Shown piece by piece: positions 1 to 5,371 of a stretch of DNA of 8,696 bases. A program made the translations under genes and the position numbers. How positions within the stretch are numbered: position 1 is the first letter of the stretch; the number at the start of each line of letters is the position of its first letter. The DNA is from CAADGU01 sp964581605. GTDB taxonomy: Bacteria > Chloroflexota > Anaerolineae > Promineifilales > Promineifilaceae. The notes under the pieces are model-generated. The model was not told the origin of the DNA. It made no database searches and saw only the letters and a list, made by a program, of their open reading frames with translations. The DNA lies in the NCBI GenBank assembly GCA_964581605.1, contig CAZOPF010000165.1, forward strand, positions 1 to 8,696. The letters are read 5' to 3'.

Positions 1-1
1 G

Positions 2-184
2 GCAGAACCCGCCGACAATTTGCCGGAGACACAACATTTTATTGAAGCAGTCATACCGTTTGTAGTAGCCGCTTCAGCGGCGTCAGGGAGCGATAAATTG
101 CCTACTACGAACAAGAACACGTTGGTATCACGAAGTTTTAGCAACCCCCTTAAGACTACAACGGATGGAGGAATAAGCGGATAA
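2..184 (+). CDS. Possible 3' tail of a gene entering from the left edge
   Basis: Reading frame 2 is open from the left edge to a TAA at 182-184, about 60 codons. Its first twenty or so codons (AEPADNLPETQHFIEAVIPF) read like a plausible protein C-terminus, while the other two forward frames stop within 65 bases. The later part runs through two inverted-repeat elements, so it may be a repeat-generated extension or chance. No start, domain or family can be seen. Treat it as a weak candidate only. Confidence 0.22.
   Translation, partial: AEPADNLPETQHFIEAVIPFVVAASAASGSDKLPTTNKNTLVSRSFSNPLKTTTDGGISG
62..108. repeat. Nested palindromic intergenic element (REP-like)
   Basis: Outer 7-bp arms GTAGTAG (62-68) and CTACTAC (102-108) enclose a small perfect hairpin, GCCGCT-TC-AGCGGC (68-81). 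This arrangement resembles short extragenic palindromic repeats dispersed in many bacterial genomes. Only one copy is in the window, so dispersal is inferred. It does not look like a terminator, because no T-run follows. Confidence 0.45.
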
Positions 185-227
185 ATTTCCAGAGGGGAAT
201 CCGTTCATTTCTTTATCCGCTGTAGTC
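154..227. repeat. 74-bp imperfect palindrome with GACTACA / TGTAGTC ends
   Basis: Positions 154-182 and 199-227 form two 29-nt inverted arms with 23 identities and a 16-nt centre. All six differences are transitions, and four become G-U pairs in a plus-strand transcript. Within it, alternative perfect arms interleave: AGCGGATAAA at 176-185 with TTTATCCGCT at 212-221, and AACGGAT at 160-166 with ATCCGTT at 199-205. It encodes nothing visible and could be a non-autonomous MITE-like or REP-like unit. It ends about 40 bp before the first acetyltransferase start. Confidence 0.5.
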
Positions 228-268
228 ATGGCACAAAACTAATGACACTGACCGAACCAGGAGATTTT

Positions 269-1282
269 ATGAATCAAGCAGTTGAAGACACGATATTTGT
301 AGAAGACGCGCCGGATGTACCGGGGCTGGTGTTCCGCCATTTTCGCGGCGCGGAAGATTTCCCAAAGATGGTTGCCGTGGTGGAAAGCAGCAAGGTGATT
401 GATGGCGCGGAATGGGTGATGACCGTGGAAGAGATAGCCCGTGATTACGCACACCTGGAAAATTGCGACCCGTATACTGACATGGTGATGGCCGAAGTAG
501 ATGGGGAGTTGGTGGGACACGGCCGTTGCTGGTGGTGGCAGCAGGAGGATAACACCCGCATCTACCCGCTCTTCGCCCACGTCAAGCCGCCCTGGCGCAA
601 CCGTGGCATCCGCCGCGCCATCCTGCGCCAACTGGAAAAACGGGTGCAGCAGATTGCGGCCGATCATCCTGCCGATCAACCCCGCTATTTCCAGGCCTGG
701 AGCAGCGACAGCGAAACCCACTGGAGCCAGCTTTTGCAAAGCGAAGGGTATGAAATTGTGCGTTATGGCCTGGAAATGGTACGGCCGCACCTGGAAGATA
801 TTCCCGACTGTCCCGTGCCCGATGGCATTGTCATTCGCCCCGGCACATTGGCAGAGTGGCGGCCCATTTGGGAAGCAGCGCGGGAAGCATTCCGCGACCA
901 TTGGGGCTATGCGGAGTGGCCGGAATCAATGTATAAGGAACAGATGGAGCAGCGCACCTTTTCACCCCCGCTCTGGCGGGTTGCCTGGGCGGGTGATGAA
1001 GTGGTGGGCGGGGTGTTGAACTTTATTGATACACTAGAAAATGAGGAGTACGGCCGTACACGAGGCTACACCGAAACCATCTTTGTGCGCCGCTCTTGGC
1101 GTGGGCAAGGTCTGGCCAAAGCCCTCATCGCCCGCAGTTTTGAGGCATTGAAAGAGGCGGGTATGACGGAAGCGGGCCTGGGGCTGGACGCCGACAATCT
1201 CACCGGCGCGCTGCACCTCTACCGCAAAATGGGCTTCCAGGAAGTCAAACGGTTTATGACCTACCGCAAACCGCTAGATTGA
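269..1282 (+). CDS. Tandem-GNAT N-acetyltransferase, 337 aa
   Basis: This is a predicted cytoplasmic acyl-CoA-dependent N-acetyltransferase with two GNAT domains. The C-terminal domain has the clearest acetyl-CoA loop, RGQGLA at residues 278-283, followed by the usual D-N-x-x-x-A-x-x-L-Y-x-K-x-G-F motif B (DADNLTGALHLYRKMGF). The N-terminal domain has a weaker loop, RNRGI at residues 110-114. Tandem GNAT architecture occurs in mycothiol synthase-like and other small-molecule acetyltransferases, but the substrate cannot be read from sequence. The start at 269 is preferred over an in-frame ATG at 242 because AGGAG (259-263) sits 5 nt before it. It is the first gene of a close-packed plus-strand run of four. 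No convincing promoter was recognised upstream, where two palindromic elements lie. Confidence 0.9.
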   Translation: MNQAVEDTIFVEDAPDVPGLVFRHFRGAEDFPKMVAVVESSKVIDGAEWVMTVEEIARDYAHLENCDPYTDMVMAEVDGELVGHGRCWWWQQEDNTRIYPLFAHVKPPWRNRGIRRAILRQLEKRVQQIAADHPADQPRYFQAWSSDSETHWSQLLQSEGYEIVRYGLEMVRPHLEDIPDCPVPDGIVIRPGTLAEWRPIWEAAREAFRDHWGYAEWPESMYKEQMEQRTFSPPLWRVAWAGDEVVGGVLNFIDTLENEEYGRTRGYTETIFVRRSWRGQGLAKALIARSFEALKEAGMTEAGLGLDADNLTGALHLYRKMGFQEVKRFMTYRKPLD

Positions 1283-1285
1283 GGA

Positions 1286-1300
1286 GCGAGGCATCCTCGC
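1286..1300 (+). other. Small hairpin between SD and start of the second GNAT gene
   Basis: GCGAGG (1286-1291) and CCTCGC (1295-1300) form a perfect 6-bp stem with a 3-nt CAT loop in the 23-nt spacer between two genes. The only Shine-Dalgarno-like sequence, GAGGAG at 1281-1286, overlaps the upstream TGA stop and lies 19 nt before the ATG at 1306. With the hairpin folded, the remaining spacer is TTTGA, 5 nt. Confidence 0.5.
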
Positions 1301-1305
1301 TTTGA

Positions 1306-1806
1306 ATGATGAAACGGTACGAATATACGCTTGATCTACATAAGATAAAATTGCGGAATACGGCCGTGCCTGCCCACCTCACGATTCGCACGCCAACAGA
1401 CGCAGATACAGGCGCACTGGCCGACCTGATGATGGATGCCTACCCGGGCACCATTGACTTTGACGGCACGGAAACCTGGGATGATGCCTGGCATGAGGTT
1501 GATAACTTCTTTCAAGGCAGCAGCGGCCAACCCTTGTTTGGCTGTTCACGGTTGGTACTGGTAGGTGATACTCTGGTTTCGGCCTGTCTGGTGGGGCTGT
1601 GGGCTGAACGGCAACGGCCGTTGCTCTACTACATCATGACCGCTGCCAATTGGAAAGGGCAAGGACTGGCGAGAATCGCTTTACATCAAGCGTTACAAAC
1701 CACCGCCGCCGCGGGGTATACTGAAATTCTGGCCTTTGTCACCAACGGCAATACACCATCTGAGAAGTTATTGGCAAAGGCCGGGTTCAAACAAGTAGAT
1801 GAATAA
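1306..1806 (+). CDS. GNAT family N-acetyltransferase, 166 aa
   Basis: This is a single-domain GNAT acetyltransferase of usual length for the fold. The acetyl-CoA binding loop is visible as KGQGLA in the stretch following YYIMTAANW, and the C-terminal motif B as NTPSEKLLAKAGF. An N-terminal extension of about 25 residues precedes the domain. The substrate is unknown. The start is ambiguous between adjacent ATGs at 1306 and 1309. No SD sits at normal distance; the nearest purine-rich site is GAGGAG at 1281-1286, bridged by a hairpin, and translation may also be coupled to the upstream gene, which ends 23 nt earlier. The next gene begins 3 nt after the stop. Confidence 0.85.
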   Translation: MMKRYEYTLDLHKIKLRNTAVPAHLTIRTPTDADTGALADLMMDAYPGTIDFDGTETWDDAWHEVDNFFQGSSGQPLFGCSRLVLVGDTLVSACLVGLWAERQRPLLYYIMTAANWKGQGLARIALHQALQTTAAAGYTEILAFVTNGNTPSEKLLAKAGFKQVDE

Positions 1807-1809
1807 AAT

Positions 1810-2622
1810 ATGACGTATCAGTTCGCCGAAATCAATGGGACAAAGATTCATTACGAGGTGCGGGGCGAGGGTACACCCGTCACCCTCATTCACGCCGGGA
1901 TTGCCAACCTGAGCATGTGGGATGAGCAGATGGCGGCTTTGAGCCAGCACTATCGGGTGCTGCGCTACGACATGCGCGGCTGGGGGCAAACGCCACGACC
2001 TGACGGGGACTTGCACCACCATGAGGATTTGCACGCCTTGTTGCAGCATGTGGGGATTGAGAAAACGGCCGTCATCGGCTGTTCTTTTGGTGGCAAAGTG
2101 GCGCTGGATTTTGCCCTGGCCTACCCAGAGATGGTCAGTGCCCTGGTGCTGGTTGGTTCGGCTTTGGGCGGTTTTGAATGGACGGATGAATGGCTGGTGG
2201 CACGAGATGAAGCGGCGGAAGCGGCCGCCGCACGAGGTGATCTGGCAGCGGCAGCCGAATTGGAAACACAAATCTGGTTTGATGGGCCTGGTCGTACACC
2301 CGATCAGGTAGACCCGACAATCCGCAAAAGGGCTTACGACCTTTCCTTGCACACATTAACACTGCCAGAAGGAGGTGGGCGGCCCTTGCCCATTGCGCCA
2401 CCGGCGATTACCCGCTTGCACGAGATTCAAGTGCCGGTGCGCATCATCGTCGGGCAGCATGATGTGGCCGACGTACAGGCCATCGCCCGGCTGCTGGAAA
2501 CAGAGCTGCCGCTGGCGGATGGGCTAATCACCATGCCGGATACCGCTCATTTGCCGAATATGGAACGGCCGTCCACTTTCAACAACCTGGCGCTGGATTT
2601 CCTGAAAAGTAACGTGGCCTGA
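1810..2622 (+). CDS. Alpha/beta hydrolase, 270 aa
   Basis: This is a full-length alpha/beta-hydrolase-fold enzyme of the single-domain esterase, lactonase or haloperoxidase-like type. The nucleophile elbow is G90-C-S92-F-G94, the acid is probably D218 (VGQHD), and the catalytic histidine is H247 (DTAHLPN). An oxyanion-loop segment (LIHAG, residues 26-30) and the D-M-R-G-W-G-Q motif near residue 54 are typical of the family. A cap region rich in Ala and Glu spans roughly residues 122-160. There is no signal peptide, so it is probably cytoplasmic. It starts 3 nt after the preceding GNAT stop with no clear SD, suggesting translational coupling. The reaction cannot be specified; neighbouring acetyltransferases hint at small-molecule or antibiotic modification, but that is only inference. 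Confidence 0.9.
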   Translation: MTYQFAEINGTKIHYEVRGEGTPVTLIHAGIANLSMWDEQMAALSQHYRVLRYDMRGWGQTPRPDGDLHHHEDLHALLQHVGIEKTAVIGCSFGGKVALDFALAYPEMVSALVLVGSALGGFEWTDEWLVARDEAAEAAAARGDLAAAAELETQIWFDGPGRTPDQVDPTIRKRAYDLSLHTLTLPEGGGRPLPIAPPAITRLHEIQVPVRIIVGQHDVADVQAIARLLETELPLADGLITMPDTAHLPNMERPSTFNNLALDFLKSNVA

Positions 2623-2636
2623 TCTGGAGGAGAACC

Positions 2637-2984
2637 ATGGCGGTTAATACGAAGGGCAAGCGGAAGGTGAATGTGAAGGGACGGCCGTTTATCTGGTCGG
2701 TAGAGGGCAAGGAGACGCAGGTACCGGAAGCGGGCGGGTTTGTTGACCCCACCCCGGCGCGGTACATACACATCATTGCTAACAACAAGAAGTTCATGGT
2801 GCATTACAAAATCCCCGGCGAGGGGGACGCCTATGCCGAACTGCGCGTGGAAGGGGAACAGTTTCCGCGCCAGCCTGGGGCCAAAGTGGTGCAGGTCCCC
2901 CGCTGGAAAAACGACACCAAGCCATACCCGACTAATGATTTTGTGCGGCAGTTGATTGTGTGGTGTATGAGTGCGGGGGATTAG
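2637..2984 (+). CDS. Hypothetical protein, 115 aa
   Basis: I do not recognise this family. The start is well supported by GGAGGAGA at 2627-2633, just before the ATG, and it lies 14 nt after the hydrolase stop, so it is probably co-transcribed. The protein has a very basic N-terminus (KGKRKVNVKG), then alternating hydrophobic and charged segments suggestive of beta strands (RPFIWSVEG, RYIHIIANNKKFMVHYKI, AYAELRVEG), and a C-terminal helix-like stretch (NDFVRQLIVWCMSAGD). There is no signal peptide or membrane segment. It carries one ACGGCCGT copy, like its neighbours, so it does not look recently acquired. Confidence 0.78.
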   Translation: MAVNTKGKRKVNVKGRPFIWSVEGKETQVPEAGGFVDPTPARYIHIIANNKKFMVHYKIPGEGDAYAELRVEGEQFPRQPGAKVVQVPRWKNDTKPYPTNDFVRQLIVWCMSAGD

Positions 2985-3014
2985 AGATTAGGAGGTTGAG
3001 AGATTGGGAGGCTA
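2983..3014. repeat. Two imperfect 16-bp tandem units at a convergent gene junction
   Basis: Positions 2983-2998 and 2999-3014 match at 13 of 16 positions (AGAGATTAGGAGGTTG against AGAGATTGGGAGGCTA). The array spans the whole gap between two converging genes and contains most of one stop codon (2982-2984, plus) and all of the other (3012-3014, minus). It shares the 11-mer GATTAGAGATT (2979-2989) with the repeat at 6418-6428. No terminator hairpin is visible here. Confidence 0.5.
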
Positions 3015-3341
3015 GTCTGGAAGATCAAGGGCTGCTTTTAATGCCTCATTTAATTCATCAATCTTCACTGGTGATAAAACACCTATGAAGTCAGTGAGGA
3101 CAGATTTTGGCAAGCTCACGAGATCATCACAATGGATACTACTTGAATGTGTTAATCCTTCCTCAATGTCAACAGGAACCTGAGTGATAAGGCCATGATA
3201 AGACGAATACACTGGCGCGCATATCACTGTCGAATAACCGGTAGCCATCAATGCCTGGCGGCTTACAATCACAAAAACCCGATATTTTTTAGGGTCACGC
3301 GGTGTTGGTCTGGCTACCCGGTATAACTCGCCCCGTCTCAT
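3012..3341 (-). CDS. PemK/MazF family toxin, 109 aa
   Basis: This is a predicted mRNA-cleaving endoribonuclease of a type II toxin-antitoxin pair. It has the family's length and layout: the N-terminal RRGELYRV strand, the K-x-R-x-F-V-I-V-S-R motif with R21 at the usual catalytic arginine position, the APVYSS strand, SSIHCDDLVSLPKS, and the C-terminal helix (VKIDELNEALKAAL). The proline that often follows R21 is valine here. The catalytic Thr/Ser region reads V-Y-S-S, so S46 or S47 may take that role. Its ATG overlaps the antitoxin stop codon (ATGA, 3338-3341), which implies translational coupling. It converges on the 115-aa gene, with 27 nt between their stops. Confidence 0.9.
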   Translation of the reverse strand: MRRGELYRVARPTPRDPKKYRVFVIVSRQALMATGYSTVICAPVYSSYHGLITQVPVDIEEGLTHSSSIHCDDLVSLPKSVLTDFIGVLSPVKIDELNEALKAALDLPD

Positions 3342-3568
3342 GGAATTACCTGGTAAGCGAGTACATCCTCGGCTTCCGCATTTAGTTCATCCAGATGCCG
3401 ATTGATGATTTCAATATCACGGGCATTCCTGTCGTTCCGCATCATCTGAGCGATGGCCTTGCGTAAGGCGTATTCAATGAATTCAGAACGGTTTTTGTAA
3501 GATGCAGACATCACATCAATGGTTTCTAATAAATCTTCGGATAGGGTGATAGAGGTTTTTACTTTCAT
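3338..3568 (-). CDS. Ribbon-helix-helix antitoxin, 76 aa
   Basis: This is the predicted antitoxin and autorepressor for the following MazF-type toxin. Residues 2-8 (KVKTSIT) give the DNA-binding beta strand, followed by two helices (SEDLLETIDVMSA and NRSEFIEYALRKAIAQMM), the classic RHH N-terminus. Residues 44-76 are charged and probably wrap the toxin (RNARDIEIINRHLDELNAEAEDVLAY). No SD precedes the ATG. The predicted -10 ends 6 nt before it, so transcription probably begins at or next to the start codon. The gene lies 49 nt downstream of the araA stop in the same direction. Its base composition is visibly AT-richer than the sugar genes, fitting an acquired module. Confidence 0.88.
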   Translation of the reverse strand: MKVKTSITLSEDLLETIDVMSASYKNRSEFIEYALRKAIAQMMRNDRNARDIEIINRHLDELNAEAEDVLAYQVIP

Positions 3569-3574
3569 GCGCTC

Positions 3575-3603
3575 ATCATACTACCTTTATCCTACCTTTT
3601 CAA
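3575..3603 (-). promoter_or_regulatory. Promoter of the antitoxin-toxin operon
   Basis: On the minus strand, TTGAAA (3598-3603) and TATGAT (3575-3580) are separated by exactly 17 bp, close to the sigma-70 consensus. The expected start point falls at about 3568-3569, the first base of the antitoxin ATG. It lies entirely in the 49-bp gap after araA, so the module has its own promoter and may also receive read-through from araA. Confidence 0.7.
3581..3599 (-). promoter_or_regulatory. Likely antitoxin operator: two AAAGGTAG repeats
   Basis: AAAGGTAG (minus strand) occurs at 3592-3599 and 3581-3588, 11 bp apart, about one helical turn, filling the -35 to -10 spacer. RHH antitoxins commonly bind pairs of short repeats phased by about one turn within their own promoter. 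The operator role is inferred from this placement. Confidence 0.5.
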
Positions 3604-3617
3604 GTGGAGAGCACAAA

Positions 3618-5123
3618 TCAAATCCCCGTCGCCAGGTGATAGTAGAGTTCGTTCCAGCGCAACTCCTTTTGGAAATTTGCCAGTGTGCTGTTCTCATCAA
3701 TCAGCAACATTTCCAGGCCGGCCATGGCCGCAAAATCGGCCAGATGCTCCACCGTGAGCGCCTGGCTAAAGCCGGTGTGGTGCGCCCCGCCCGCATAGGC
3801 CCAGGCCGCTACCGCCACCTTGAGGTCAGGATGCGGAATCCAGACGGCACGGGCGACCGGCAGTTTGGGCAGTGGCGCATCTGGCGGCACCACATCAACG
3901 GTATTCACCACCAGCCGGAAGCGGTTGCCCATGTCAATCAGCGTCGCATTCAGGCCGGGGCCGGGCGGGGTGTCAAAGACCAGGCGCACGGGGTCGGCCT
4001 TGCCGCCAATACCTAACGGGTGAATTTCTAGCGAGGGTTTACCACCAGCTATCGTCGGGCAAATTTCCAGCATGTGCGCCCCTAAAACTTTCATATTACC
4101 CGGTTCAAAATGGTAGGTGTAATCTTCCATGAATGAGGTGCCACCCGGCAGCCCGTGGGCCATTACCTTCATAGCGCGTAGGAGTGCGGCCGTTTTCCAA
4201 TCCCCCTCTGCGCCAAAACCGTAGCCGTCCGCCATGAGTCGCTGCACGGCCAGACCGGGCAGTTGCGCCAGACCGTGCAAATCTTCAAACGTCGTTGTGA
4301 ATCCCTTGAAGCCGCCTGCTTCTAAAAACCGGCGCAGACCCTGTTCAATTCGGGCCGCTTCCCGCAACGATGATCGTTGCGCCCCGTCCCACCGTAAGGA
4401 AGGCACGACCGCGTATTCTGTTTCGTACTGGTCAATTAAATGGTCAATTTCGGCGTCGGTCACGGCCGTGACCACCTGCACCAGATCGCCCACACCATAG
4501 CCATTAACGCTGATGCCAAATTGCATCTGGGCGGCCACTTTGTCTCCTTCGGTGACGGCCACCTGGCGCATATTGTCACCAAAGCGGGCGATTTTGGCCG
4601 TTTGCCAGTCCGCCCAGGCGGCGGCCGCCCGCGCCCAAACGTTGATGCGCGCCAGCGCTTCCTCATCCTGCCAGTGACCAATGACGATTTGGGGAGAGTG
4701 ACGCATACGGGCGTTGATAAAGCCAAACTCACGGCCGCCGTGCGCCGTCTGGTTCAGGTTCATAAAGTCCATATCAATGGTGTCCCAGGGGATGTCCCGG
4801 TTGAACTGGGTGTGGAAGTCGAGCAATGGTTTGCGCAGCACGTTCAGCCCGGCAATCCACATTTTGGCCGGGGAGAAGGTGTGCATCCAGGCCACCAGGC
4901 CGATGCACGCAGAGGCGCTGTTAGCTTCCAGACAAAGGGTACAAATCGCTTCCGGGGTAGTCAGAACTGGTTTGTAAACCAGGTGAACGGGCAGCTTGCC
5001 GGAGGCGTTGATGCCCTCCACGACCACTTGAGCATTGGCCGCCACCTGTTCCAACGCTTCCGGCCCATACAAATGCTGGCTGCCGGTGACAAACCAGAGT
5101 TCCTGGCCTTGATAAATATCCAT
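3618..5123 (-). CDS. araA: L-arabinose isomerase, 501 aa
   Basis: It converts L-arabinose to L-ribulose in the cytoplasm, the first step of bacterial arabinose catabolism; the family uses Mn2+. The length matches the roughly 500-residue family. The N-terminus carries the signature ELWFVTGSQHLYG (residues 8-20). The metal and catalytic residues fall where expected: E306 (GAEGDWK), E333 (SFMEDYTYH), H350 (LGAHMLE) and H449 (AGGAHHTGFS). The start at 5123 is supported by AAGGAGAG (complement of 5130-5137) 6 nt upstream and by alignment with the family N-terminus. A longer in-frame start at 5174 lies inside a leader hairpin. The gene is divergent from the regulator and araBD and has an operator over its predicted transcription start. 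It contains one ACGGCCGT copy. Confidence 0.97.
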   Translation of the reverse strand: MDIYQGQELWFVTGSQHLYGPEALEQVAANAQVVVEGINASGKLPVHLVYKPVLTTPEAICTLCLEANSASACIGLVAWMHTFSPAKMWIAGLNVLRKPLLDFHTQFNRDIPWDTIDMDFMNLNQTAHGGREFGFINARMRHSPQIVIGHWQDEEALARINVWARAAAAWADWQTAKIARFGDNMRQVAVTEGDKVAAQMQFGISVNGYGVGDLVQVVTAVTDAEIDHLIDQYETEYAVVPSLRWDGAQRSSLREAARIEQGLRRFLEAGGFKGFTTTFEDLHGLAQLPGLAVQRLMADGYGFGAEGDWKTAALLRAMKVMAHGLPGGTSFMEDYTYHFEPGNMKVLGAHMLEICPTIAGGKPSLEIHPLGIGGKADPVRLVFDTPPGPGLNATLIDMGNRFRLVVNTVDVVPPDAPLPKLPVARAVWIPHPDLKVAVAAWAYAGGAHHTGFSQALTVEHLADFAAMAGLEMLLIDENSTLANFQKELRWNELYYHLATGI

Positions 5124-5142
5124 GTAGCACTCTCCTTCAAGT

Positions 5143-5175
5143 AATGTCATGCGATTTGGAAAATCGCATGACATT
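5143..5175 (-). promoter_or_regulatory. 15-bp perfect hairpin in the araA 5' leader
   Basis: AATGTCATGCGATTT (5143-5157) and AAATCGCATGACATT (5161-5175) are perfect inverted arms around a 3-nt loop. From the predicted start at about 5185, the hairpin begins some 10 nt from the mRNA 5' end and finishes 5 nt before AAGGAG. No U-run follows in the araA direction, so it is not a typical terminator. A 5' stabilising stem-loop or a protein-binding palindrome are the simplest readings. Confidence 0.7.
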
Positions 5176-5177
5176 TT

Positions 5178-5191
5178 CTGTTAACGATAAC
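5178..5191 (-). promoter_or_regulatory. Operator O1 (LacI-type) at the araA transcription start
   Basis: CTGTTAACGATAAC on the plus strand contains the pseudo-palindrome GTTAnCGnTAAC with a central CG, the usual form of LacI-family operators. The same 14 bases recur in inverted orientation at 5336-5349. It begins immediately downstream of the araA -10, the classic position for blocking initiation. Confidence 0.75.
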
Positions 5192-5219
5192 ATTTTAGCA
5201 TTGACGGGCAGCGTGTCAA
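5192..5219 (-). promoter_or_regulatory. araA promoter
   Basis: On the minus strand, TTGACA (5214-5219) is followed after 16 bp by TAAAAT (5192-5197), preceded by TG one base upstream (extended -10). The -35 is a perfect consensus. The predicted start is at about 5185, inside operator O1. Confidence 0.7.
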
Positions 5220-5242
5220 TGTAATTATTGTCTGTTTGCGTA

Positions 5243-5271
5243 CAATTTTGCCCGTTTATAGGGCAAAATTG
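5243..5271. promoter_or_regulatory. 11-bp perfect inverted repeat midway between the divergent promoters
   Basis: CAATTTTGCCC (5243-5253) and GGGCAAAATTG (5261-5271) are perfect arms around GTTTATA. The centre lies about 72 bp upstream of the predicted araA start and about 78 bp upstream of the predicted regulator start. That near-symmetric position suits an activator or second regulator site. It has no sequence relation to the LacI-type operators. Function is inferred from position only. Confidence 0.45.
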
Positions 5272-5299
5272 GGCTGTCAATCGGCGCATCTGCCCATAA

Positions 5300-5328
5300 T
5301 TGACGCTGAATTCTATCTATGTTACACT
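5300..5328 (+). promoter_or_regulatory. Promoter of the LacI-family regulator (and probably araBD)
   Basis: TTGACG (5300-5305) and TACACT (5323-5328) are spaced by 17 bp. The predicted start at about 5335 abuts the operator at 5336-5349. No other convincing promoter is seen before araB, so araB and araD are probably expressed from here. Confidence 0.65.
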
Positions 5329-5335
5329 AATTTTC

Positions 5336-5349
5336 GTTATCGTTAACAG
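5336..5349 (+). promoter_or_regulatory. Operator O2 (LacI-type) at the regulator transcription start
   Basis: GTTATCGTTAACAG is the exact reverse complement of O1 (5178-5191). The centres are 156 bp apart, close to 15 helical turns. Placement on the regulator's own start point implies autorepression and control of araBD. Confidence 0.75.
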
Positions 5350-5371
5350 TAGCGATGGCATGGAGAGAAGC

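Noticed and set aside
1768..2352. 194-residue minus-strand open frame opposite the hydrolase
   Set aside because: It overlaps a hydrolase with an intact catalytic triad and spans the upstream gene junction; no RBS or domain.
239..3000. Antibiotic-resistance or biosynthetic cluster made of the acetyltransferases and hydrolase
   Set aside because: No residue pattern ties these enzymes to a known drug or product; the families are too broad to support the claim.
2983..3014. CRISPR array or bidirectional terminator at the convergent junction
   Set aside because: Only two short imperfect units without spacers, and no inverted complementarity forming a hairpin.
4440..5144. 234-residue plus-strand open frame opposite araA
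   Set aside because: It lies fully antisense to a well-supported araA with all catalytic residues; composition is low-complexity and has no recognisable domain.
5124..5174. 17-residue N-terminal extension of AraA from an ATG at 5174
   Set aside because: The extension lies in the leader hairpin, has no homology to AraA N-termini, and the SD AAGGAG points to 5123.
5255..5280. Second minus-strand promoter for araA (TTGACA 5275-5280, TATAAA 5255-5260)
   Set aside because: The spacer is only 14 bp, too short for sigma-70, and the -10 lies in the loop of the inverted repeat.
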